Shown: positions 33,407 to 45,165 of the stretch, piece after piece
How the letters are laid out: every line of letters begins with the position of its first letter
How positions within the stretch are numbered: the stretch's first letter is position 1
Source of the DNA: Dichomitus squalens LYAD-421 SS1
Taxonomy: Eukaryota; Basidiomycota; Agaricomycetes; Polyporales; Polyporaceae
Direction of reading: 5' to 3'
Assembly: GCF_000275845.1 (NCBI RefSeq)
Contig: NW_006766904.1
Coordinates: 337,890 to 401,889 of the forward strand
Length of the DNA stretch: 64,000 nt
Made by a program: the position numbers and the translations under genes
The notes under the pieces: model-generated
Told to the model about the DNA's origin: nothing
The model's database searches: none
The model's input: only the letters and a program-made list of their open reading frames with translations

Positions 33407-35215
33407 TTATAACGCGCCTGCCGAGTCTTGCCCAACAGTGCCAACACAATCAAGGCAGTGTGCAGCGTCACCAGCGACCACCCATCCATCAATTGCCACA
33501 GTCCTGTCTACCCAAAAAGCCCAAGCAGCTGATGGGAATGTCCGCCCCACAGCCTCTTCCACTAGCTTGGTCGAATCATCGCTGTCCGGTCGTACCTTGA
33601 ACTTCGGCACGATCAGCGTCTGCAAGCCGTGCGCTTTGCCGGAAAACTCGACTGCATCCAGCGTCTCCGCAGTGATCTCCATGGGAGGCAGATGCAGCGA
33701 GCGAAGGTAGGGGCAGTTGCGCGCAAAGTGCGCGGTAGACGCGAAATCCCCTCCACGAGCGCGGTCTCCGAGCGACATTCCCCGAGGCGCCAAGTAGCTC
33801 CAGATGTCGATGTGAAGCTCCTCTATGTTGCGCCACGATTCAGACATCAGGAGGACGTCAGTATCCGCGCATTCCACGTCGAAGTAGTCCGGGAGACTGA
33901 GTGAGAGCTTGCGTAGTCGACGAAGCGTCAGGAGGGGCCGGATGACGCCGAGAATGGATCCTTGGAAGGTATCTTGCACCGTCGGAATCATTCGCCCGAC
34001 GCAAGTACCTGCAGGTGGCGGCGGGCCGAAGGTAGTGCGCACCGACAACCCCTTCAGAGACGGGTGATAGGACGCAACCTCTTGGAGACACTGGCTGGCG
34101 TCCTCTGCCATCTGATGGGCCGACGCGCCACTCTGCCAAGCTTCTAGAGATAGCTCCCGGAGTTCTGGACAGCGGATGGATCGGAGGAAGAAGTCAAGTT
34201 CTGCCCATATGCCTCCGGCCTTCAAAACGCGGAGCTGAGGGAAGGAGACATCGTCACCTATGGAGAAGATGTTATGCAAAGAGACCGAGAGGTTCTGTAG
34301 TGCAGGAAACTCGGCGATGTAGTTGAGGCCGGTCGGATTTACTTGGTAAATCACTTCGAGATGGCGCACCCGCGGGCATCGGGTATGCATGTCCTTCCAG
34401 GGTTGTTCCAATAGACGGAGCTTCTCAATGGTCGGCGCATGGTCGAAAGCCAGCACGAAAGCGGAGTATATCAAACTCTGTGTGTCCGGGTACACATTGA
34501 AGGTGAAGTCGAGCTTGGATACAGAAGGCGCTATCAGGAGAAAAGCGCTTGGAGTGAGGGCGCGCTTCGAGATGTTGCAAAAGGAGACGGACTCCAGGGA
34601 GGGGAGAAGCGGTGCTCCGTCCAGGAGAGGTAACATCTCTGTCCATAGCTCGCACCACTTGGGACCATCGAATGCGAAGAGTGTGATCGCGCGTACGTAC
34701 GAGACGTACTCTCGGAAACGCTCCCATCGTGGATGCGCACGAGGGTCTTCCTGACCGTTGCGCAGGATCTAAGGAAGATGTCAGTAAGACGGTCGAACAG
34801 AGCAGAGGAATGACCATACATATGGATCGTCGTATCCACGAAGTTTCTTCCAGCGTCTCTCAATCGCCTGAGCCTCACCCCAAGGGGCCGAGGAATTGCC
34901 GCGCTCAATTGGTATCTCGAATCGAGCAGGCTCGTCTCCAATTACATCATTTCCGGCCAGTGTGCTTTCTTTCTCGGCGATTCCGAGCGAGCAAAGGAGA
35001 TCGGCCAGGGGCTGGTCGTCGGGAATGCGTTTCCATAACACTTTCAAGGCAGGCCGAGTGAAGCTACGACACGCACGGGCGGCCCGTGCTAGAGCCTGAC
35101 GGGCGTCGTAGAGGTTCGCGTGAGGATCGTATGGCGAATATCGCTCCGGGTCGAGGTGAGCAAAGATATGGTAGATGATGTCCGCAAAGACGAAGTTGGC
35201 TGTAGACAATGTCAT
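33407..35215 (-). CDS. F-box-like protein
   Basis: Two exons. Exon 1 runs from ATG 35215 (MTLSTANF) to about 34819. A GTATGG donor after KLRGYDDPY joins ILRNGQEDPRAHPRW in exon 2, which runs to 33407, giving about 590 residues. The N-terminal F-box-like module reads IIYHIFAHLDPERY, RAARACRSFTRPALKVLWKR, the agaricomycete F-box pattern. The body has LRR-like segments (LEQPWKDMHTRCPRVRHLEV, FPALQNLSVSL, CPELRELSLEAW, LRRLRKLSLSL, NCPYLRSLHLP). Family knowledge: likely an SCF substrate adaptor. An in-frame ATG ten codons upstream (35245) is possible but less likely. It is not closely similar to the F-box gene at 3476-5110. Confidence 0.78.
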
Positions 35216-36242
35216 TGTGGGTTTGAACGGACGGAGCAAGTACACGCCGCAGTGCGGATCGGCGCATCACTGCCACTGCGCAGCGTGGAGACCCGATCAA
35301 GTAGGAAAGGTCTTGACAGGTGACTCGAGGCCTAGGGTAAGTCGCATATTGTATCGGAGGGCGGGAGGTATTGCAGTCGTTCATCCTTTTCCCTATGAGC
35401 CGATCTACAGTGTCCTTGGGCACGAGATGGGCATGATTCTCGCAGCTGCACGTGCGATATATGCGGTGAGTATTCGTCGTATGAGGCGAACTGGAGCTAA
35501 GTTACGCACTAGCATCGTGATGGACGCTTGCAATCCACGCGTCTTCAGCCATCATCACGCTGGACAATGGACATCGCCGATGACAGAGCATCCTCGTGAT
35601 GACAGAGCGCTCTCTTCTCCTCAACAAGAGTCAGAATTCGATCCCAGGGTGAGTAGAGACGCCGGGAAATCCCACGCGAAATCGTTGACGATCTTGTAGT
35701 GTACATGTACATGTCCTGTGCTCTCACAAGAACTGAGGTAGCAGCAATATAAATCTATGTAGTCCTACGTAGGAGGAGGGGTCCGGGGAAAGCGACCCGT
35801 TCTCATTTCCACAGGCTTCATCGGCGCAGACCGAAGACGCGGTCCCTTCCGGCGTCTAGAGAGCTGACCCATGGGACGACACTGAACTCCCCTGCATTTC
35901 GTGCGCATTGTACGAGTCCTTCGGTAGACGATACGTTATGGGTGCACCTATGCACATCGCCTCTCCATGAGATGCCGGGACTCCAGCTAGCTTACATATT
36001 CTCCGGAGACTTCGATTTAGGAGTTACGTTGGCTGGTGTTCCTGCGTTCGTGGCGTGCGCAGTACGTTCAGTCTGCTTGACAGTGAGCCTGTGCTGCCGC
36101 TGCCAAACCAGCTCGGTCTTCTCATCGCACAACTATATAAGAGGTCGCGAGGAGACCATTCACTCAGTCTTCGACCAACAGACACCCTCCGCTCCGTTTC
36201 CCTCCCAATAACTACTAGTTGCTCATCAGACCTCCCTTCATC
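35216..36242. other. Divergent promoter region F-box / DUF6593
   Basis: No gene recognised. A short ACATGTACATGT repeat lies near 35704, and a TATA box for the plus-strand DUF6593 gene at 36134. Confidence 0.45.
36134..36141 (+). promoter_or_regulatory. TATA box for the DUF6593 gene
   Basis: TATATAAG about 109 bp upstream of ATG 36243, followed by a pyrimidine-rich leader. This is one of the best-placed core promoters in the window. Confidence 0.6.
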
Positions 36243-36988
36243 ATGTCCACCCCAATCGCCCTGACGCTAACGCTCTCCCCAGACAATCCGTCGAACACGA
36301 CCATTTTTGACCCAGATAACAAGGTGCTCTACACCGTGCACACCACACATGATAAGGAGACCGTTACGCACGTCAAGAACGCGGAGGACAAAGAGCTCGC
36401 GTCCCTCGAGTGGCATGACGTTCTTCCCGACAAAGTCTCCGTCGGGAACAAGACGCCGACCTCCCTGCGCGACTGGCTCCATACGAGCCTCGTGCCGTTC
36501 TACCTGAAGGAGTGAGTACCATCTTTTGATGAGCGATGCAGATGCTCAGCGCTGACGGCGTGCATGCGCGGTAGTGATGCATCGTTCAAGGACGATTCTG
36601 GGCGTAAGTACAAGTGGCGCGGTAATTCTCCCGGTCATTCCCTCGAGGTCGGTATTCTGCCTTGATTCTGACCTTGCGCTTCTGACGCGCATGCGTGGTA
36701 TTGGTGCAGCTCTTCGCGGAGGACGACGGCTACAAGGAGCCCATCGCGCGGTCCATCCGCTCCCTCAGGGCCCGAGACGGCGGGCTGCAGCAACCCACGC
36801 AGCTCCTGCTGACCGAGCGCGCGGTGCAGGTCCGCGATGTAGTCGTCATCTCGTTCCTCTTCCTCGAGAAAGGGCGGCGCGTGAACGAGAAGACGTCTCA
36901 GAATATGGCGGACGTTATGGCCGCCCCACCTCTTTCAGCCATGACGGGCTATGACTATAACGTGAGGGATGGTGGTGTCGGTCATTGA
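36243..36988 (+). CDS. DUF6593 domain protein
   Basis: Three exons. Exon 1 opens MSTPIALTLTLSPDNPSNTT and continues FDPDNKVLYTVHTTHDKETV, the N-terminal signature of the DUF6593 family. A phase-2 donor (AAG GA|GTGAGT) joins DDASFKDDSGRKYKWRGNSP, and a third exon begins LFAEDDGYKEPIARSI and ends at 36988. The product is about 200 residues with no signal peptide or TM. Family knowledge: DUF6593 proteins are common in Agaricomycetes and resemble small β-rich tubby-like or lipid-binding folds, but no function is established. The KYKWRG segment corresponds to the conserved core of the fold. The gene is tail to tail with the BAG gene, with 242 bp between. Confidence 0.8.
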
Positions 36989-37230
36989 AGTTCCTTTCTC
37001 AAGGGTCACCTTTCTTTGCTTCCCTTACTCGTTAATAGGCAGGCTGGGAGAATATTTCGGTAATGATGGGAATGTATTGCTTCATGTGCCGCTACGTATA
37101 CAACCGAAGATCCCAAGACTGCATCAATACGGTCGGACTAACTTGTGCAGTACTCTACTAGTAACACGAAGCAGAAGGAAAGCCAGAAGTCCAACGAAAG
37201 TGATGACGGCTACCCCAAAGTGTCGATAGG

Positions 37231-39819
37231 TTACAAGTCCGAATGGGACTCGATGTCCGACCAGTCGCTGTCGTTCCTGGCCGCCTCGAGTTCGTCCGTG
37301 CTGATGATCTCCAGTTCCTCATCGTCTCCGCCAGACGGCCTGTGCTCCTTGGGCTGGTCGTCTGCGAGGGGTGTTGACGACAGGAGGAACGTGTCCTGGC
37401 CCGCGGACGACGATGACGCCGACCGGCTCATCGGCTGTGAGGCGGGCTCGGCGGGCGTTGCGGTGCTGGCAGTGAAGAATGTCGCATCGTCTGTGGCGGA
37501 TAGAGGAATTGCCTCGGAGTCGGTATCCGCAGTGAAGAAGGTTTCATCTGTAGCACTAGACGCAACTCGGGAGATGGCCTCTGGTGCCGCGAGGGCGGGT
37601 GCGGGAAGAGGAGCGGTGGCAGTAGTGTCCTCGGCATATTCGGAAGCGGGTGCAGCTACATCTTCCTCCGCGACTTCGAACCGAGTATGGGGACTGTCCT
37701 CTGGCGCGGTCGAGACTGGCGAAAGTTCCGCGTCGGATGCACGAGAGGGCGCCGTTGCCGCCTCAGCAGTAGCGGGGCTGGATTGGGGCTTGGCACCCTC
37801 GAGCTGGTCGATGGTGCCGTCGGCGAAATCGATCTCATCTGCCGGGGAGCTGGGGTCAGCGTGGATGAACTCATCGTCGGTCAGGGCGTCGATGTCTGCG
37901 CCGCTGTCGGGTACGCCTGCGGTGATACGTAAAACGCCGTCGTCGGTAGTGGCATTGATGAGTGGGGAAGATGCCGCTGCGGGCTGCGCCTCAGCGGGGG
38001 AGGGGCCTTGCTCGGGTACCTCAACCTGGTCCGTGGATCCCAGAGCTGTGTTGACTTCGACGGGGGCTACAGTCCTCGTCTCCTCGACCTCAGCAGGGGC
38101 CTTGACGACCTCCTCAGTCTCAGCCTTGTCGACGTTGTCCGTGGTGTGCAGGTTATACGGCGTAACAGTCGCCTCCCCGTCCGAAGCCTGTGAGCTTACG
38201 CTCGCGCGTCTCCGGGGGTCCCGCTCACGACTCCGCTCCCTACTCTCTTCAATCCGCCTCTCCATCGCCTCCAGCGCGCGCTCGACCTCCTTGACAACCT
38301 CTCTCCTCCTTCCCCGCACCTCATCGTCCCCAATGCTCTCCACAGCGTCCAACCGCGTCAGCAGCTGGTTCAGCGCGTGCTCGTACGCATGCACCGGAGC
38401 GTTGTTGGTGGTGTATCCCAAGGCGGACGGGGAAGGAAGCGGGTCGGAGACGAAGTCGAGCTGCGCGGGGAACTCGAACGTGGTTTCGAGCTTGCGGAGC
38501 GCGTCCTCGACCTCCTCGATCTCCGCGAGCGAGAGCTTGCGCGCCCGCCGGACGTTATAGAACTTGAGCAACTTCGCAGCGATGGCGGGCGGGAGTGCGG
38601 GGGTACGGTGTAGAGGGGCGCCCTCAGTTTCTGTTTCTCTGGTCTCGTCTTTTCCCCTTCCGGTCGCTGTCAAGGGCTCAGGCTGAGAGGTCGTGGCAGC
38701 CGTGGTGGTAGTACTTTTGATATCTACAGGTTTCGGGGCGGCAGAAACGGAAGACGTGGCAGGAGCGGGAATTGAGGATGTAGAAGGACCAGAGACAGGG
38801 ATTTGAAACGACGCATGGTTGGTGCCAGAAGGGCCTGCGACGGACTGAGACGGCTCGCGGATATCAAAGAGATCTGAGTAGAGCAATACGAGCGACTGCT
38901 GTACCTCAGGATCGCTCTCCGTGCGGATGCGCGCCTCGAGCTCTTCCTTGAGCGTGGGCACCTCCGTGTGTTCGGGGGCATGCGCTAGTTTCGTCGAGAT
39001 GGGCGTCGGGACCGATGCGGGAACATCAACAGCCTTGCCCTTACCCTTGCGGTCGGCAGGCGCGGGGGAAGGACTGGGGGCCGAAGCTGCAGCGGCCGCG
39101 GGGCGCGCCGTTGAGACAGTAGGCTGCAGAGATTGAAGATGAGTCATTCTGCCGCAGCTACTCAGATGACGAGCACGAATACTACACACCTGTTGCCTAT
39201 TGGCCCGGGGCGTGTCTTGGGCAGACTGAGCCTGTACGAATGCAAGACCGAGCTGACTGAGAAGGGCATGGAGGACCTCCTGATCGCGGGCCTGCTGAGC
39301 ACGAATACGAGCTACACGAGCTGCACGGACCTGCTCCTCGCGAGCGGCGGCTTCGGCTAGTGCGCGCTGGCGTTGAGCCTCGCGCTGACGGGCAAGGACT
39401 TCCTCGCGCTCTCGGGCGGCGGCCTCGCGTTGTTGGGAGAGGATACGCTCCTCCTGCTGCCAGACGCTGTACGCTAGCTCGAGTTCTTCAAGAGAATAAG
39501 AGGGGGCACGGCGCGGTTGGAAGGTCGGGCGTGTAGCAGGAGAGGAGCCAAATCCTTGACGGAAATCTGTTGAAGGACGGCCGTAGTGACGCCGGGGAAA
39601 GTGTCCAGGGCCACGGAACTGGTGGTGCGAGCCCAGGCGGTGACAGTAGAGCTCACGCTGGCGTTCAATAGCCTCGACACGAGCGTGGGCGAGGGCGTAG
39701 TCATGTGCGGCGCGCTGCGCTGCGCCGTCTAGGTACTGGTTCTCCAGATAGATGCCGGGGAAAGACGCGGGGCGAACAAAGACTTGACTCTGGAGAGGAG
39801 TGAAAACCAACATGGTCAA
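37231..39819 (-). CDS. BAG-domain Hsp70 co-chaperone-like protein
   Basis: An open frame of 862 codons. The N-terminal third is rich in Arg, Gln and Glu with a long coiled-coil-like region (EREEVLARQREAQRQRALAE). A Pro/Ser/Ala linker follows. The BAG-like helical module is in the middle: FYNVRRARKLSLAEIEEVED, LRKLETTFEF, then VHAYEHALNQLLTRLDAVES and VVKEVERALEAMERRIEESR. The C-terminal 300 residues are acidic and low-complexity, ending WSDIESHSDL. Family knowledge: BAG domains bind the Hsp70 ATPase domain and act as nucleotide-exchange factors. A likely 66-nt intron (39189-39124, GTGTGT...CTGCAG) lies inside the frame; its length is a multiple of three and it has no stop, so the spliced product would be 840 aa. 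ATG 39813 is an alternative start two codons in. Confidence 0.82.
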   Translation of the reverse strand: MTMLVFTPLQSQVFVRPASFPGIYLENQYLDGAAQRAAHDYALAHARVEAIERQRELYCHRLGSHHQFRGPGHFPRRHYGRPSTDFRQGFGSSPATRPTFQPRRAPSYSLEELELAYSVWQQEERILSQQREAAAREREEVLARQREAQRQRALAEAAAREEQVRAARVARIRAQQARDQEVLHALLSQLGLAFVQAQSAQDTPRANRQQVCSIRARHLSSCGRMTHLQSLQPTVSTARPAAAAASAPSPSPAPADRKGKGKAVDVPASVPTPISTKLAHAPEHTEVPTLKEELEARIRTESDPEVQQSLVLLYSDLFDIREPSQSVAGPSGTNHASFQIPVSGPSTSSIPAPATSSVSAAPKPVDIKSTTTTAATTSQPEPLTATGRGKDETRETETEGAPLHRTPALPPAIAAKLLKFYNVRRARKLSLAEIEEVEDALRKLETTFEFPAQLDFVSDPLPSPSALGYTTNNAPVHAYEHALNQLLTRLDAVESIGDDEVRGRRREVVKEVERALEAMERRIEESRERSRERDPRRRASVSSQASDGEATVTPYNLHTTDNVDKAETEEVVKAPAEVEETRTVAPVEVNTALGSTDQVEVPEQGPSPAEAQPAAASSPLINATTDDGVLRITAGVPDSGADIDALTDDEFIHADPSSPADEIDFADGTIDQLEGAKPQSSPATAEAATAPSRASDAELSPVSTAPEDSPHTRFEVAEEDVAAPASEYAEDTTATAPLPAPALAAPEAISRVASSATDETFFTADTDSEAIPLSATDDATFFTASTATPAEPASQPMSRSASSSSAGQDTFLLSSTPLADDQPKEHRPSGGDDEELEIISTDELEAARNDSDWSDIESHSDL

Positions 39820-39887
39820 GATGTGCTCGAGGTGGTCGATGTAGTTGTAAGAAGAGTAGATGAAAGCTCACGAGGGGTAGAGACTAG

Positions 39888-39895
39888 TTTATATA
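39888..39895 (-). promoter_or_regulatory. TATA box for the BAG gene
   Basis: TATATAAA on the minus strand, about 69 bp upstream of ATG 39819. Good match and spacing. Confidence 0.55.
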
Positions 39896-41112
39896 GGCTA
39901 CCGCAGCGACAATTCATAAGCATATGAACGGCATAAGAAGGACGCGTGTCCGCGACGCGCGTCCTTCCTGAGTCATCGCGAGCGGACGTGTCCCCGTCGG
40001 TGGTGGCAATGTCGAGCAGCAACTCGAAAGTCCGAGATAATCTCCTGGAAAGGAAGTGTACCGCGTAAGCTGGTTAGGCGCGCAAATGCATCCCACAATC
40101 ACGTGCCTTTTTACAGCCGTCCTCGCATGCACACGCGTGAGGCACTTACTGCGCTCTCTCAGTCTTCGATGAGTACCTCAGGCTCATCGCACAAAGTATC
40201 GCGGTCGTGCCCCCCTGTGTTCTTCGCCTAAGACGTGAAATGGCCCAGAATTATAGCAGAGAGCAGAAACAAGACCTTCCAAACACTCCTGCTGACACGT
40301 AAGCAGTCTGAATGCACCATATCGAGCACTAGAAGTGAATCCTCAGATAGTGTTGTATGCTAGTAAGTCCGGCGAATAGCTTCAATCAATTTGTATACTG
40401 ACTCGTCCGTCTGATAGCGGCTACAAAGCGGGTCTACGAGGCACCAGGGACGGCAATGTCAGCGACGGCGTCCGAAAGCTGATGTTTCGAATATCTCCGA
40501 GTCCAGTCATATCAATAGGTATCGGATGTTCTGCGGTACAGTTGCAGCAAATCGCCTCCATCGTGCCCGTATGTCATGACCATCTGGTGAACTGGGATAC
40601 AAGGAGGTCCGGGCAGTCCGTGGCTGACTCCTGATTCCTGTGTACGATGGTAGGGCGGTTATATGGTAGACCACTGCAGATTCCCCATCCTTTTATGACC
40701 GGATACCAAGCCAAAGCTACTCAAGCTATGATCAGTAAGTTTATCTACTTGCGAATGTCACTCATATGATGGCCAATAACACGCACAAAAATAGCACGTC
40801 GATTGACCTATGCAACTACATAGCTCCCGGTCTGCTGCGGCTTGCGAGGGTTATTTTCATCATCTCAGCGCTCGGGATCGCATCATGCGATGCAATTTGG
40901 CATGAGCGTGAGATGGATGTCAGGTCCATGCCGAATACATCAACAGATCCGGTTCCATCGCTGCGGCACCGTGAAGAACAAGCAGCGTCATTCCAAAGAT
41001 ATTGGACTCCCGGATTGACATGCTTTGCCCCTAATCTCTTCTTCATCGCCAACTCGCCCCAGACATTCCCTCCCTCTACTGTCCTTTCTTCTTCTCCAGC
41101 GGCGGGCCACAC
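39896..41112. other. Divergent promoter region BAG / GH79
   Basis: No gene recognised. An open frame at 40766-41134 (plus) has one hydrophobic stretch but overlaps the GH79 start and is more likely leader sequence. Confidence 0.4.
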
Positions 41113-44100
41113 ATGCGTAATTTTCTACCCCTAGTGTTTCTTTTGCTATCATCATCCATTCTAGGGCAGAATGTCCGTGCAGTGACCGTCTACGGACTAG
41201 GAGGAGTGGAGAACCCGACTGGCACGTTTGGCTCGGGCATTCCCGCTGCCACTGTGAGCGGGTCGGACTTCATCGCTGCATATAATGCGTACAACAATGT
41301 CACCTTGACGCCTCCGGCTCTCCCCAACCCCATGCCTGCGACGTCGTTCTCCATTGCACTGCCGAATCAAGCTGCCAACATGCCCAAGCTCTCGATCCCG
41401 CACAAGGGCGATTTCTTCGGGTTCTCTATCGAGATGTCAGTGGTTCAGCAAGTTAGTGAGTATCCCTGCACTTCGACACGCCAGTGAGTCCTGAATGCTC
41501 ATGGACAAATCATATGCAGTCGGCAAGAATGCGTACGTGCTGCTTTCAAATCACACCACATCCGAAAGGTGATCGGGATGTAGTTCGTTCCTTCAGCCCA
41601 CATTCCTCAACCTGCTCGCCACGGTCGCCGACCGCGCGGGCAGCGTCCGAGTTCGAATTGGCGGTAACACGCAGGAAATTGCTACGCTCGTCGCCAGTCT
41701 CCCGGAAAACGCGATGATCGCAAAGGACCACAGCGTAGACGACAATGCTCCCACCCAGGTGCTGTGCCGCGTTTCGTATATTTGACATCGACCTGATCGC
41801 TGACATGCGTGCGCTTGTGCCCGACAGACGCCGACGCTGGATCTTACGGACGAGTTCTTGTATCTCTTCGCGAACGTCTCGTCGTTGGTGAACGCAAAGT
41901 GGTATCTAGGTATCCCGATGAACGACACGAGCCACCTCCGCCTGCAGATTGCCGAACATGCGGATGCTATCTTGGGTAGCAACGTCCTTGGGTACCAGGT
42001 CGGGAACGAGCCGGATCTTTACGGCCAGTGAGAGTTTACGCACGGGTTGAGACTGCAAGGCGGGTGTTGACCGCGACATTTCAGACACGGGCTCGGAGGT
42101 CGTCCGAAGACGTACAACCAGACGGACTACTTCAACGAATTCGGGACCATGGTCAACGGTATAAACAACGATCCGCAGATCGCCTCGAAGAACAAGATCG
42201 TAGCTCCCAGTCTACAGGGGACGTGGACTCCGGAGTCGCTCTGGGACATTGGCTATCTGAACACGTACTCGTCATTCCTGGACGTCATCTCCGTCGAACA
42301 GTACGTCTCATTCCTTTGAACGCACAGCATGAACTTCAACGCCACTGCCCAGCTNNNNNNNNNNNNNNNNNNNNNNNNNNNNNNNNNNNNNNNNNNNNNN
42401 NNNNNNNNNNNNNNNNNNNNNNNNNNNNNNNNNNNNNNNNNNNNNNNNNNNNNNNNNNNNNNNNNNNNNNNNNNNNNNNNNNNNNNNNNNNNNNNNNNNN
42501 NNNNNNNNNNNNNNNNNNNNNNNNCAACATGCCCAAGCTCTCGATCCCGCACAAGGGCGATTTCTTCGGGTTCTCTATCGAGATGTCAGTGGTTCAGCAA
42601 GTTAGTGAGTATCCCTGCACTTCGACACGCCAGTGAGTCCTGAATGCTCATGGACAAATCATATGCAGTCGGCAAGAATGCGTACGTGCTGCTTTCAAAT
42701 CACACCACATCCGAAAGGTGATCGGGATGTAGTTCGTTCCTTCAGCCCACATTCCTCAACCTGCTCGCCACGGTCGCCGACCGCGCGGGCAGCGTCCGAG
42801 TTCGAATTGGCGGTAACACGCAGGAAATTGCTACGCTCGTCGCCAGTCTCCCGGAAAACGCGATGATCGCAAAGGACCACAGCGTAGACGACAATGCTCC
42901 CACCCAGGTGCTGTGCCGCGTTTCGTATATTTGACATCGACCTGATCGCTGACATGCGTGCGCTTGTGCCCGACAGACGCCGACGCTGGATCTTACGGAC
43001 GAGTTCTTGTATCTCTTCGCGAACGTCTCGTCGTTGGTGAACGCAAAGTGGTATCTAGGTATCCCGATGAACGACACGAGCCACCTCCGCCTGCAGATTG
43101 CCGAACATGCGGATGCTATCTTGGGTAGCAACGTCCTTGGGTACCAGGTCGGGAACGAGCCGGATCTTTACGGCCAGTGAGAGTTTACGCACGGGTTGAG
43201 ACTGCAAGGCGGGTGTTGACCGCGACATTTCAGACACGGGCTCGGAGGTCGTCCGAAGACGTACAACCAGACGGACTACTTCAACGAATTCGGGACCATG
43301 GTCAACGGTATAAACAACGATCCGCAGATCGCCTCGAAGAACAAGATCGTAGCTCCCAGTCTACAGGGGACGTGGACTCCGGAGTCGCTCTGGGACATTG
43401 GCTATCTGAACACGTACTCGTCATTCCTGGACGTCATCTCCGTCGAACAGTACGTCTCATTCCTTTGAACGCACAGCATGAACTTCAACGCCACTGCCCA
43501 GCTATCCCGAGCAAAATTGCGCCGCCGCCTTTCCTGGAGATGGCCTTGGGCCAATCATTAACCCCCAAGACGTCTTCGCGGACTACCTCACGCACGCGTC
43601 CGGACAAAGCATCGTGCAGCCGTACCTGAACAGCGCGGGGATCGCTCAGCAGTACGACAAGGATTTCATGATGTTCGAGACGAACACGGCGTCGTGCGGC
43701 GGGTTCGCAGGCGTGAGCGACAGCTTCGGGTCCGCGCTATGGGCAGTAGACTACGGGTTGCAGATGGCATATAGCAACTTCTCGGGGGCGATGCTGCATA
43801 TTGGAGGACAGAACGTGTCATACAACGTATGTGCTTTTGTCTCCTTGCTATCCCGCTGTCGTTGTATTGACTGGTTCACGTGTATAGCCATTCACTCGTT
43901 CGTAATCCATGAGCATTGCGTCCCATCTCCTGCTAACATTAGAACTAACAGCTCCTCCAACCAACCTCTCGCTCATCAACAAGTGGACGGTCGGGCCGAT
44001 CATGTACTCTACGCTCTTCCTCGCGGAAGCGCTTGGGACAACGAACACTTCACGCGTTGTCGACCTTGCAGCAAACAACGGCAGTGAGTTTACACCCGGC

Positions 44101-44786
44101 TTTGCTATTTACGAGAACGACGCCTTGGCGCGCGTAGCTCTTGTCAACTTCATGACCGAGCAGAACGGCCAGGGCGCGTACAACGCTACGATCTCTATCG
44201 GCGGCAGCGCCGTTGGTGAGTCTAATGCCGTTCCGGCTCAGGTCCGAGTCAAGTGAGTAACCCCGGGCTCGCAAGCGCTGCTGAATATAAGTCTGACGAC
44301 GCACCCATAGGTACCTGCTAGCGCCATCAGTCGCTGAGAAAAATCAAGTTACGTGGGCGAACCAGGTAAGCCGCACGATTTTACCTCTCCATGACGCAGC
44401 TTATGGCCCTGCAGACGTTCGGCGGACGCTTCGCGGCAGATGGACGCTTGTCTGGCAACGAAGTCATCCAGACGATCAGCTGTGACCAGAACGCGAACAC
44501 CTGTGTCGTGCCCGTCCCCGCCCCCGGCGCAGCGCTGGTGTTTGTCTCGAGCGACGCCCAATCATCGTCCGATCCTTCAGCCACGCAGACATACGCGACA
44601 ACCGCTGTCACGAACCCAGCGCAGAACGTGAACATTGATCCCACAGCGTTAGCGAACAGCAACGGGAGGAGTGGCGGTACTGGGCCGCTGGCCGGGACCA
44701 GCAAGGGCGGTGCGAACGGCGCGGGGCGCATGTCTGGGAGCCTTTCACTGGGCCTCTGCTCCATTCTAGCGTGTCTTTTTGTCTAG
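41113..44786 (+). CDS. GPI-anchored GH79 beta-glucuronidase-like enzyme (split by assembly gap)
   Basis: The product starts with a signal peptide (MRNFLPLVFLLLSSSILGQN) and has a GH79 N-terminal β-region. A TIM-barrel follows: SFLNLLATVADRAGSVRVRI, GGNTQEIATL, KWYLGIPMNDTSHLRLQIAE. The acid/base Glu lies in VGNEPDLYG (about 42003 and again 43152 in the duplicated copy) and the likely nucleophile in MMFETNTASCGG (about 43669-43704). The C-terminal β-domain is followed by a Ser/Thr/Gly-rich linker and a hydrophobic tail (SLSLGLCSILACLFV) that fits GPI anchoring. Family knowledge: fungal GH79 enzymes release (4-O-methyl-)glucuronic acid from glycans such as arabinogalactan. Exons from 41376 onward occur twice because of an assembly artefact; removing 1149 bp restores one complete gene of about 6-8 exons. 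Confidence 0.9.
41376..42354 (+). repeat. Left copy of an exact 979-bp duplication abutting the gap
   Basis: Matches 42525-43503 at a constant offset of 1149 bp everywhere I compared, exons and introns alike. It ends exactly at the first N. Confidence 0.93.
42355..42524. other. Assembly gap (170 N)
   Basis: A run of 170 unknown bases inside the GH79 gene, bounded on both sides by the same 979-bp sequence. Confidence 0.99.
42525..43503 (+). repeat. Right copy of the 979-bp duplication abutting the gap
   Basis: Begins exactly at the first base after the N run and repeats 41376-42354. From 43504 the gene continues uniquely. Confidence 0.93.
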
Positions 44787-45165
44787 CTGTAATATTAGGG
44801 GTTTGAATACTCCAACACTCTTGAATTCATCCTGATAACATATGCTTGGTGAGTACTCCAACATGTAACATTCGGCTAGGAATCACTGACAGATACACTG
44901 TGCTATCCTGCTTGAGGTTACTGCCCGAGTTGCATTCGGGTGCCACTGATATTCATGTGCTACGGGAGGCCAGTTCTGTCGTCCTGAGAACTTCTCTATA
45001 CGACACTGACATCTCGTCTGCGTAAGTCCTTGTAGGGACGATGAGCAAAATTTGCATATCAATAAATTACAGCAGGTATGGATTGTGCACGGTGGCATCG
45101 TTCGGAGAAGATTGTAAAGGATGAGCGAGGTGCTTTGTATTTTTAAAACCCATGGGATCCTCCGC
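44787..45165. other. Convergent spacer GH79 / oxalate decarboxylase
   Basis: AT-richer 3' flanks of two tail-to-tail genes. No other feature seen. Confidence 0.45.

Noticed and set aside
40766..41134. 122-codon frame with a hydrophobic stretch
   Set aside because: It overlaps the GH79 signal-peptide start and has no homology; probably leader sequence.
41113..43629. Tandem duplication of a GH79 gene
   Set aside because: The repeated block appears identical, introns included, and abuts the N-gap on both sides, so an unmerged contig overlap is far more likely.
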